Position numbers and translations under genes: made by a program
The notes under the pieces: model-generated
Told to the model about the DNA's origin: nothing
The model's database searches: none
The model's input: the letters and a program-made list of their open reading frames with translations, nothing else
Assembly (NCBI RefSeq): GCF_000526315.1
Contig: NZ_JAFV01000001.1
Location: 1,798,001-1,862,000, forward strand
From: Methylopila sp. 73B
GTDB lineage: Bacteria; Pseudomonadota; Alphaproteobacteria; Rhizobiales; Methylopilaceae
Length of the DNA: 64,000 nt
Reading direction: 5' to 3'
In this document: positions 49,201 through 55,730 of the stretch, piece after piece
Layout: each line of letters begins with the position of its first letter
Numbering within the stretch: position 1 is the first letter of the stretch

Positions 49201-49727
49201 AGCCGGAGCTCCCGGTAGGGCGCGAGCAGGTTGGCGACGTCGGCCGGCGGCCCGTCCGCGGCGCTCCGGCGCTCGAAGCCGTCCGCCACCAACCGGCGCA
49301 GCGCAAGCCGGAGCGACTCCGGCACCTCGTCCGGTTCGCCGTAGCCGCAGGCCATGTCGATCTCGACGATCCGGCCGACCGGCGGGCGCTTTAGCAGCGT
49401 CAGGCGCTCCGCCCCCCAGTCGAAGCGCCAGTCGGCGGGGTCGAGCGCGTCGAGCCCGCCGTCGGGGCGGCGCACGCGCACCTCCTCGACGTCGCGCACC
49501 GGCCGGGGTTTGAGCGCGATGACGCCGTCCGCGGGCGCGGCTGCGTCGAGCCGCCAGCGCTGAGCGACCAGCACCCGGCGCGTGAGGCGCTCGACCGCGT
49601 CGCGGGCGGAGGCTGCGAGCGCAAGCACGAGGTCGTCCTCGGCGTCGTGCTCCAGACGCAGGTAGGCCTTCGCGTCCGCCAGACCGAGAGGCTCGGCCGC
49701 GGGCGCGGTGAGAAGAACGGCGGGCAT
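49197..49727 (-). CDS. GTA head-tail connector (g6-like, phiE125 gp8 family)
   Basis: A 176-residue connector: MPAVLLTAPAAEPLGLADAK, KAYLRLEHDAEDDLVLALAA, RDAVERLTRRVLVAQRWRLD and MACGYGEPDEVPESLRLALR. These are the standard segments of the phiE125 gp8/GTA g6 family, which attaches below the portal. It is separated from the capsid gene by a 376-base repeat-filled gap. Confidence 0.92.
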   Translation of the reverse strand: MPAVLLTAPAAEPLGLADAKAYLRLEHDAEDDLVLALAASARDAVERLTRRVLVAQRWRLDAAAPADGVIALKPRPVRDVEEVRVRRPDGGLDALDPADWRFDWGAERLTLLKRPPVGRIVEIDMACGYGEPDEVPESLRLALRRLVADGFERRSAADGPPADVANLLAPYRELRL

Positions 49728-49762
49728 GGGGGCCTCGCGGAACAGCGTGAAAGGAAGGCGCG

Positions 49763-49925
49763 GGCGTCCCTCCCCTGGGACAGGGGAGGGTGGACGGGCG
49801 AAGCCCGGCCGGGTGGGGTCGGCGGCGGAACGAGGCGGCCACGCGAACGTCGCGTGCTACGCCGAAGACCCCACCCGACCCTCGGCTCCGCCGAGGGCCA
49901 CCCTCCCCACGCTCCGCGTGAGGAG
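49763..49925. repeat. Inverted repeat between capsid and connector genes
   Basis: The arms GGGTGGGGTCGGCGGC and GAAGACCCCACCCGACCCTC, with CCTCCCCTGGGACAGGGGAG on one side and GAGGGCCACCCTCCCC on the other, form a large imperfect hairpin. With the next element it occupies the 376-base gap 49728-50103, which holds no gene. Confidence 0.75.
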
Positions 49926-49969
49926 GATGAAGGCGATCGGGCCGCCCGCTCGCCATCGCCCCGGCCGAA

Positions 49970-50055
49970 GTGCCGGGGCCCATCATCCCGCCGTTCGAGA
50001 TCGGCCTGAGCCGGCAGGCTGATGGATTCCGGGACTTCGCCCGGAATGACGCGTC
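49970..50055. repeat. Second short repeat in the capsid-connector gap
   Basis: It consists of CCCCGGCCGAAGTGCCGGGG, itself a hairpin, followed by GGATTCCGGGACTTCGCCCGGAATGACG (stem CCGGGA/CCCGG), a composition typical of dispersed Rhizobiales intergenic repeats. It does not match the other families in the window. Confidence 0.6.
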
Positions 50056-50103
50056 GTGGTTCCGCGCGTCTCTCGGAGGCGTCGGACGAGAGAGCGGCCA
50101 GCC

Positions 50104-51402
50104 TCAGCTCGCGCTGAACCGCAGCGTCTTGATGGCGTCGAAGTCCTGCACGCCGCCGCCCACGCGCTTGGTGGTGTAGAACAGCACGTAGGGCTTGGAG
50201 GTGAAGGGGTCGCGCAGGGTGCGCACGCCGATCCGGTCGACCACCAGGTAGCCGCGGCGGAAGTCGCCGAAGGCGATGGCGTGGGCGTCGGCCGCGATGT
50301 CCGGCATGGCCTCGGCCTCGACGAGCGGGAAGCCCATCAGCGTGGCCTCGGCGCCGGGGGCGGCCGGCGGCTCCCACAGGTAGCGCCCGTCGGCGTCCTT
50401 GAGCTTCCGGACGGTCGCCTGCGTGCGCCGGTTCATCACGAAATGGGCGTTGCGCCGATAGCCGGAGCGGAGCGCGTAGACGAGGTCCAGCAGCCTGTCG
50501 GAGGGGTTCGAGGCTGCGAAGGCGCCGGCGGCGCCGCTCGCGACATAGCCGATCGAGCCCCAGCTCCAGCTGGCGTTCGCCACCTTGGTCGGCGTGAGAA
50601 AACCCTGCGGCCGGGTCACGCCGTCGCCGGTGACGAAGGCCACGCTTTCCTGCTCCGCGAATGCGGTCTCCACCTCCTGCGCGATCCACTGGTCGAGATC
50701 GACCGCGGCGTCGTCCAGCAGCGTCTGCGTCGCAGCCGGCATGGCGAACAGCTCCATGGCGGGAAACGCCAGCTCGTCCAGCGCCGGCGTCGCGGACTGG
50801 GCGCGGGCCGCGGTCTCCGCCGCCCAGCCGGAGGCGAAGCCTTCGGTCGCGAAGGGCTTGCGGAACACCGAGGACGTCACCTGCTGCACGCTGGCGATGG
50901 CGCGGATCGGCGAGACCTCGGCGAGCTTGCGGCCGATCTCGCGCTCGGTTTCCTCCGGCACGAGATAGCCGCCCTGGGCGTCGGTCCCGGCGACCAGCGC
51001 CTTGGACTCCAGCCCCTTCAGCGAGGAGACCTCGCCGCGGCGGACATAGGCGTCGAACGCCGCCTTGTGCTCGCGGATCACAAGCCTCGCGGACGAACCC
51101 GCCGGCTCCAGCGCCGGCCGGCGGCCTTTGAGCGCCAGATCGTCCAGCAGCTTCTGCTGCCGGTCCAGCGCGTCGTCCAGCCGGGCGAGCTTCTCGTTCG
51201 TCACCGGGTCCGGCGACAGCCGCTGCTCGATCTCGGCCAGGCGCTCGTCGTTGACCTCCTTGAAGCTCTCGAAGGCGCGCATGAAGTCGTCGAAGGCGTG
51301 GACCACCTCGAGGCTGGAGGGCGCAGCGCCCGCCGCCTTGGTTTCGGGCGAGCGGGGATCGGCGAAGGTCATGTCTGCGAAGGCCTTGTCTGCGAAGGTC
51401 AT
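50104..51402 (-). CDS. GTA major capsid protein, HK97 family (g5-like)
   Basis: A 432-residue HK97-fold capsid. It has an N-terminal delta domain (coiled coil, about residues 35-95, removed by the protease), then YVRRGEVSSLKGLESKALVA, GGYLVPEETEREIGRKLAEV and MELFAMPAATQTLLDDAAVD, and RVGGGVQDFDAIKTLRFSAS at the end. The start overlaps the protease stop (ATGA). The first 15 residues are a small tandem duplication, MTFADKAFAD-MTFAD. Confidence 0.94.
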   Translation of the reverse strand: MTFADKAFADMTFADPRSPETKAAGAAPSSLEVVHAFDDFMRAFESFKEVNDERLAEIEQRLSPDPVTNEKLARLDDALDRQQKLLDDLALKGRRPALEPAGSSARLVIREHKAAFDAYVRRGEVSSLKGLESKALVAGTDAQGGYLVPEETEREIGRKLAEVSPIRAIASVQQVTSSVFRKPFATEGFASGWAAETAARAQSATPALDELAFPAMELFAMPAATQTLLDDAAVDLDQWIAQEVETAFAEQESVAFVTGDGVTRPQGFLTPTKVANASWSWGSIGYVASGAAGAFAASNPSDRLLDLVYALRSGYRRNAHFVMNRRTQATVRKLKDADGRYLWEPPAAPGAEATLMGFPLVEAEAMPDIAADAHAIAFGDFRRGYLVVDRIGVRTLRDPFTSKPYVLFYTTKRVGGGVQDFDAIKTLRFSAS

Positions 51403-51968
51403 GGACGAACCTCGTTCTGGACGGGTGGAGCGGAGCCCTTCACCGCGCCGACGCGGGCGTCGGGCAGCATCGGGAAGGTGACGACCGAGATCTCCCAGAG
51501 GTCGACCTCGACGAGACGGCGCACGCCGCCCGGCTCGCGGGCGTGGCGGACGGGGCGAAACCCGATGGACAGGCCGTCGAGCCCGCCCTGGCGCAGCAGG
51601 GCGTGCACCTCGCGGGCGCGGGCCACGCCCATGTTGAGCCGGCCGCGGACGCGCAGGCCGCGCCGGTCCTCGGCGAGGCTCTCCCAGGCGCCGATCGGCT
51701 CGGCCGGGTCGTGCTGGAACAGGAAGCGCACCCCGCGCGCGCCCCGCCGGGCGAGGCTTGCCGCGAAGGCCCCGCGCGCCACGCGGTCGCGGCCCAGATC
51801 GACCACGTCGAACAGGCTGGCGTAGCCCTCGATCGTCCCGTCCGCCGACACCGCCGGCGCGACGGGCAGGCGCTTCAGTTCGGGCGCTTGGCGGGACGGG
51901 TCGGCGACCCGCCGGAGTGGCGTTTCAGGCATTTGCTTCGCCATGTCTGGAGGACGGCGCTCGGCCAT
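51399..51968 (-). CDS. GTA prohead protease, U35 family (g4-like)
   Basis: Up to 189 residues. The catalytic His is in FLFQHDPAEPIGAWESL near residue 86, Ser in DGLSIGFRPV near residue 135, and an acidic residue in VDLWEISVVTFPM. The first ATG (51968) directly abuts the T-run of a strong terminator and lacks a ribosome site; a start at 51944 (MAKQM) or 51932 (MPETP) is at least as likely. The protein matures the capsid. Confidence 0.9.
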   Translation of the reverse strand: MAERRPPDMAKQMPETPLRRVADPSRQAPELKRLPVAPAVSADGTIEGYASLFDVVDLGRDRVARGAFAASLARRGARGVRFLFQHDPAEPIGAWESLAEDRRGLRVRGRLNMGVARAREVHALLRQGGLDGLSIGFRPVRHAREPGGVRRLVEVDLWEISVVTFPMLPDARVGAVKGSAPPVQNEVRP

Positions 51969-51995
51969 AAAAAAAGCCCCGCCAGAGCGGGGCTT
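51969..51995 (-). terminator. Strong intrinsic terminator between the HTH gene and the prohead protease
   Basis: On the minus strand, perfect 9-base arms AAGCCCCGC (51987-51995 read in reverse) and GCGGGGCTT (51974-51982) surround TCTG, followed by seven T residues that run straight into the protease ATG. It ends the HicA-like/HTH cassette transcript and would also cut transcripts coming from the portal gene. Confidence 0.9.
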
Positions 51996-52027
51996 CGAAC
52001 GATCTCAGGCGCGCTGGAGGCGCGGCG

Positions 52028-52594
52028 TCATCCAGCGGCGCGGCGGGGCGCAGGCGCGGGCGGCTCCAAAGTCGCCGCATGGGACGCCGCGCTCGCCTTC
52101 AGGTCTGCGCGGAGCGCGCCTGCGCTTGCGTCCAGAAGCTCGTTGGCCCGTTTGAGCACGACGGCCTCGACGACCGCGTCCGCGGGCAGCTTGTGGTTCT
52201 CGAACAGCCACTCGCTCACGCTGGCCCACTGCCAGAGAGGGCTCTCCGAAGCGACCTTGGCGGCTGGCGGCGGAAAGTTTCGTCCCCGCTGGCCCTTGGC
52301 GTACTGCGTCATCGCAGCTCGGCTCATGCCGGTGCGCGCGGCGATGTCGGCCAGGCTGACGAGCGGATCGGGCTCGATCCGAACGACCTCCGCGCCCGCC
52401 GCACGAACGGCTTCGATCGCCGAGGCCAGAGCCTCGTCGAACCGGTCTGCGTCGCGGGCGAAATCCAGGAGGATGAGGCCGCGCTGGAATGAGACGGTTG
52501 CGTCGTCGCAACCCGCCTCGAAGAAACGCGTTTCGAAATCGTCAGACGTGGGATCGACCCCTGTCGCAACGATAACGAATTCATGAGTGGTCAT
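52028..52594 (-). CDS. HTH DNA-binding protein of a two-gene cassette, putative antitoxin/regulator
   Basis: A 188-residue protein. Residues 1-75 form an alpha/beta domain (THEFVIVATGVDPTSDDFET, FFEAGCDDATVSFQRGLILL, LASAIEAVRAAGAEVVRIEP). Residues 80-135 are a helix-turn-helix (SLADIAARTGMSRAAMTQYA) with a following LWQWASVSEWLFE segment. An Ala/Pro tail ends it. I recognise this family as the partner of a short HicA-like protein in many bacteria, especially actinobacteria. The start overlaps the partner gene by 14 bases. It is not a known GTA component. DNA binding is clear; an antitoxin function is inferred. Confidence 0.72.
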   Translation of the reverse strand: MTTHEFVIVATGVDPTSDDFETRFFEAGCDDATVSFQRGLILLDFARDADRFDEALASAIEAVRAAGAEVVRIEPDPLVSLADIAARTGMSRAAMTQYAKGQRGRNFPPPAAKVASESPLWQWASVSEWLFENHKLPADAVVEAVVLKRANELLDASAGALRADLKASAASHAATLEPPAPAPRRAAG

Positions 52595-52823
52595 CGATGT
52601 CGTCCCTGCCGTGAGGACAGCGGTCCACGGCGCGCTTGATCTGCTTGGCGTGGTTCTCCGCCGAGCGCGGAGTGCTGAAAACGCCTACCTGACAACCGTC
52701 CTGAGCCGCATGAGCGCAAAACAGACGCCCCCAGTGCCCCATGCTCCGCAATCGCCAGCCCTTCAACTCCGCGTAGGCGACCGCATCCTCGACGTGCTTG
52801 TCAGGATGGCGAGACCTACTCAC
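52581..52823 (-). CDS. HicA-like small basic protein, putative toxin of the cassette
   Basis: About 80 residues from GTG 52823 (a TTG lies two codons earlier). The sequence has KHVEDAVAYAELKGWRLRSM, GHWGRLFCAHAAQDGCQVGV and FSTPRSAENHAKQIKRAVDR. The alpha-beta-beta-beta-alpha pattern and a central His/Gly strand resemble HicA-type mRNA interferases, though the canonical GSH motif of HicA is only loosely matched (GHWGR). Two conserved Cys are present. It is the promoter-proximal gene, the usual order for hicAB. Confidence 0.62.
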   Translation of the reverse strand: MSRSRHPDKHVEDAVAYAELKGWRLRSMGHWGRLFCAHAAQDGCQVGVFSTPRSAENHAKQIKRAVDRCPHGRDDIDDHS

Positions 52824-52838
52824 AGCCAACGGATCCGA

Positions 52839-52866
52839 AACCTATCGCCTCGCTAACAAATGTCAA
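52839..52866 (-). promoter_or_regulatory. Promoter of the HicA-like/HTH cassette
   Basis: On the minus strand, a consensus TTGACA (52861-52866) is followed after 16 bases by TAGGTT (52839-52844). The region 52830-52910 is far more AT-rich than its surroundings. The -10 ends only about 15 bases before the GTG, so the transcript may be nearly leaderless. Confidence 0.65.
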
Positions 52867-52977
52867 CACTCGCACATCCTATTAGGCCAAGTCGTAACGA
52901 ACGGGTTAACGAGAGCCGGAACGCGCAAGAGTTGCAAGACGGACAGACGCGCGGAAGCGCGAAAATGTCCGCCCCCC

Positions 52978-54141
52978 TCACCCCTCCTCCGCCCCGTACC
53001 CCACCGCCGCGCGCTTTTCGTCGGGGCTGAGGAAGTCCGCCGCGCCGACGCGTCGCCAGAGCGACTCGCGCTCCTCGGCCAGCGCCTCGATCGCGTCGAG
53101 GTCCGGGGTCAGCGTCAGCGCCGCGCTGTAGGCCGGGGACAGCCAGCCTGCGAGGCTTTCGGCCACGCGGCCGAGCAGCGGCAGCACCGTCTGGCGCCAC
53201 AGCGCGCGGTTGGCCTCGCGGTAGTTGGCGTAGGTCGCGTCGCCCGGGATGCCGAGCAGCATCGGCGGCACGCCGAAGGCGAGCGCAATCTCGCGCGCCG
53301 CGCCGTTCTTGGCGGCGAGGAAGTCCATCTCCTGCGGGGAGAGCGACAACGGCTTCCAGTCCAGCCCGCCGTCGAGCAGCAGCGGCCGTCCGGCGTTGGC
53401 GGCGCCGGAGAACTGCGCCTCCAGATCCTCCTTCAGCCGCTCGACCTGATCGTCGGAGAGGCTCGCCCCCTCGGCGCCCCTGTAGACCAGCGCGCCGGAG
53501 GGCCGGGCGGCGTTGTCGAGCAAGGCCTTGTTCCAGGCGGAGGCGGCGTTGTGCAGGTCGAGGGCGGTCGCCGCCGGCTCCAGCGGGCTCAGGCCGTAGT
53601 GGTCGTCGAGCGGATGGAACAGCGTCAGGTGCAGGATCGGCGGGACCGGCTCGGCGCGCTGGTCGAAGCGGACGACCTCGGCGCCGACGCGGTACTCGTA
53701 GGCCTCGGGCCAGCCCTCGGCGCCGGGGACCACGCGCATGCGGTCCGGCCGCAGCGCATGAAGCTCGCGGACCTCGTCGCCGAGTGTCACCGCCTCGACA
53801 TAGGCGTTTCCGGCGATCAGCAGCTGCGACACCAGCGTCTCGACGAGGCCCGCCCTGCCCTGCCGCGGGTTCGGGCGCTCCAGCAGCGCCGCGAGCGGAT
53901 GGCCCTCGAGCTCGCGCCCGGCCTCCATCAGCGTGAGCGGCGTGCCGCCGGCCGCTTCCGCCACGAGGCGCACCGCGCGGTGGACGATCGGGTTCCGCTG
54001 GTAGCCCTCGCGGGCGAGGCTCGTCTGATCGCGCGGGCTCCACATCGCCCGGCCGCCGCCGTGCAGCGCGAGCAAGCCGCCGGCGCGCGAGGCCTTCGCC
54101 TCGGGCGCGCGGCCGAGAAGGCGCGCGAAGGGAAACGCCAT
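52978..54141 (-). CDS. GTA portal protein, HK97 family (g3-like)
   Basis: About 387 residues. Segments typical of the HK97 portal are GYQRNPIVHRAVRLVAEAAG, QLLIAGNAYVEAVTLGDEVR, HLTLFHPLDDHYGLSPLEPA, SAWNKALLDNAARPSGALVY and EIALAFGVPPMLLGIPGDAT. I chose ATG 54141 because GGAGAG lies just before it; an in-frame ATG at 54153 lacks such a site. It forms the 12-fold DNA gate of the capsid. Its neighbours are displaced by foreign genes on both sides. Confidence 0.93.
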   Translation of the reverse strand: MAFPFARLLGRAPEAKASRAGGLLALHGGGRAMWSPRDQTSLAREGYQRNPIVHRAVRLVAEAAGGTPLTLMEAGRELEGHPLAALLERPNPRQGRAGLVETLVSQLLIAGNAYVEAVTLGDEVRELHALRPDRMRVVPGAEGWPEAYEYRVGAEVVRFDQRAEPVPPILHLTLFHPLDDHYGLSPLEPAATALDLHNAASAWNKALLDNAARPSGALVYRGAEGASLSDDQVERLKEDLEAQFSGAANAGRPLLLDGGLDWKPLSLSPQEMDFLAAKNGAAREIALAFGVPPMLLGIPGDATYANYREANRALWRQTVLPLLGRVAESLAGWLSPAYSAALTLTPDLDAIEALAEERESLWRRVGAADFLSPDEKRAAVGYGAEEG

Positions 54142-54254
54142 GGCGCTCTCCATCTGGTTTTGGACGTCAGCAACGACGGCGCGACGCCGCGCTCAGCGCT
54201 GCATTGCGAAGTCGAAACGCACGCGTTGCAGCATGTGCGTCAGAACGTTTAAGT

Positions 54255-54279
54255 GGAACGAAGTCTCGAAGCCGGCGTT
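54255..54279 (+). promoter_or_regulatory. EcfG-type general stress promoter upstream of the DUF1236 gene
   Basis: GGAAC (54255-54259), 16 bases, CGTT (54276-54279) exactly matches the alphaproteobacterial sigma-EcfG consensus GGAAC-N16/17-CGTT. It lies about 57 bases before the DUF1236 ATG on the same strand, inside the 195-base gap after the portal gene. Confidence 0.72.
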
Positions 54280-54336
54280 TTTGTGCCGAGGGGCCCAATC
54301 GACCATCCGGATCGGACGGTCGAAGAAGGCAAAATC

Positions 54337-55191
54337 ATGAAAAACCTGCTTCTCGGCGGCGTCGCTGCACTTGCGATCGTCGCTTCGCCCGTGTCCGCTG
54401 TCGCTCAGTCGAACGACCGCGGCGCCCAATCCGAAAGCCCGCGATCCATGGAGTCCGGCGGTTCCGGCCGTGCGGAGTCCGGTTCAGGCGGCGGCCGCAT
54501 GGAGAGCGGCGGCGGGTCGGACGGCAGTCGCGAACGGGGCTCGTCGTCCGGCGCGGAGATGCGCGGCGACCGACCGTCCAGCGAGCGCATGGGCGACAAG
54601 CCGTCGGCGGCCGACCCGTCCAGGGACACGCCGTCCGGGCGTCCGTCCGCGAGCGACGCGCCCTCGTCCCGCGACAAGACCGAGCGCTCCGGCGGAGCCG
54701 CGTCGTCCGATACGAAACCGTCCTCCGACACCAGATCCATGGAACGCGACGAGAAGCTCCGCGAGCGGTCCGAGCGATCCGGCGGCGCGCGCGATGCGGC
54801 GGACCGCCCCGACAAGGAGAGGATGGGCGGCGACAGCTCGCGCGACCGTCCAAGCTCGGAGCGGTCCACGACGACCGAACGCTCGAACGAGCGCGGCTCC
54901 GACCGAAGCTCCAGCCGGACCTCGGTGAACATCTCCACCGAGAAGCGCAGCACGATCCGCGAGACGATCGTGTCCTCGCCGAGCGTGCGGAAGGTCTCGC
55001 GCTCGACGGTCGGCGTCGACCTGCGGGTCGGCGTGTCGGTGCCCCGCACCGTGACGATCGAAAGGTTGCCGCCGCGGATCGTGGAGATCGTGCCGGAGTA
55101 CGCCGACTACAGCTACTTCGTGCTCGACGACGGCACGATCGTGATCGTCGATCCCTCCACCTACGACGTGGTCTACGTCATCGAGTCCTGA
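54337..55191 (+). CDS. Secreted Ser/Arg-rich protein with C-terminal DUF1236 domain
   Basis: A 284-residue protein with a signal peptide (MKNLLLGGVAALAIVASPVS, cleavage near VAQ). A long low-complexity region rich in Ser, Gly, Arg, Asp and Glu (about residues 28-200) follows, then a DUF1236-type C-terminus: VGVDLRVGVSVPRTVTIERL, PPRIVEIVPEYADYSYFVLD and DGTIVIVDPSTYDVVYVIES. GAAGAAGG precedes the ATG. DUF1236 proteins are envelope proteins of unknown function in Rhizobiales. It lies on the strand opposite to the GTA genes and appears stress-regulated. Confidence 0.82.
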   Translation: MKNLLLGGVAALAIVASPVSAVAQSNDRGAQSESPRSMESGGSGRAESGSGGGRMESGGGSDGSRERGSSSGAEMRGDRPSSERMGDKPSAADPSRDTPSGRPSASDAPSSRDKTERSGGAASSDTKPSSDTRSMERDEKLRERSERSGGARDAADRPDKERMGGDSSRDRPSSERSTTTERSNERGSDRSSSRTSVNISTEKRSTIRETIVSSPSVRKVSRSTVGVDLRVGVSVPRTVTIERLPPRIVEIVPEYADYSYFVLDDGTIVIVDPSTYDVVYVIES

Positions 55192-55200
55192 CCTCGCAGG

Positions 55201-55234
55201 CGCCCCGCCGGGAACGATCGCTCCCGGCGGGGCG
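55201..55234 (+). terminator. Intrinsic terminator after the DUF1236 gene
   Basis: Perfect 13-base arms CGCCCCGCCGGGA (55201-55213) and TCCCGGCGGGGCG (55222-55234) with an eight-base loop, followed by TTTCG. It lies nine bases after the DUF1236 stop. Confidence 0.9.
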
Positions 55235-55236
55235 TT
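55211..55236 (+). promoter_or_regulatory. Second EcfG-type promoter, embedded in the terminator hairpin
   Basis: GGAAC (55211-55215), 17 bases, CGTT (55233-55236) again fits the sigma-EcfG consensus. The two elements are supplied by opposite arms of the terminator stem. It would serve the secreted-protein gene whose ATG lies 62 bases on. Confidence 0.5.
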
Positions 55237-55298
55237 TCGCCCCAACGCCGGCCGGTCCGCTCGCGGCCAGGTCGGCTGCGACGGAAGGAGCAGGTTCC

Positions 55299-55715
55299 AT
55301 GAAACGGCGCATCGCGCTGGCGCTCGCCACAGCGGCGCTCTTGACCTTTTCATTCGAGGCCGTCGCGCAAAGCGGCGGATCGTCGGCCGGCGGGTCGTCG
55401 GGCGGGTCCTCGTCCGGCGGGTCCGCAGGCGGCCGATCGTCGGCCGGCGGCGGCTCGTCAATGAGCGGCTCGGGCGCTGCGGGAACGGCGGCGCCCGGCG
55501 TAACGGCCCCGCGAACCGGCGGCACGGTGGGGACCGGAAATGACGCGGCCACGGCGAAGCAGGGCGGCCTCGAACGCGGCTCGGGCGGCGTCGCGGGGCG
55601 CAGCGGCCAGGGCGGCGGCTCGACCGTGGGGTCGAGCGAGAACAAGGCCGATGATCCCTCGCTGAACCAGGGCATCTACCGCGACCCGAGCAAGGCGACC
55701 CGCGGCGAGCGTTGA
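55299..55715 (+). CDS. Small secreted Gly/Ser-rich protein of unknown function
   Basis: A 138-residue protein with a signal peptide (MKRRIALALATAALLTFSFE, cleavage near AVAQ), a Gly/Ser-rich low-complexity body and the C-terminal sequence DDPSLNQGIYRDPSKATRGE. A strong GGAAGGAG lies ahead of the ATG. I do not recognise the family. It shares orientation, secretion and promoter type with the preceding DUF1236 gene. Its stop faces the TerL stop, leaving 15 bases between. Confidence 0.75.
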   Translation: MKRRIALALATAALLTFSFEAVAQSGGSSAGGSSGGSSSGGSAGGRSSAGGGSSMSGSGAAGTAAPGVTAPRTGGTVGTGNDAATAKQGGLERGSGGVAGRSGQGGGSTVGSSENKADDPSLNQGIYRDPSKATRGER

Positions 55716-55730
55716 GGAACTGACGGCGCG

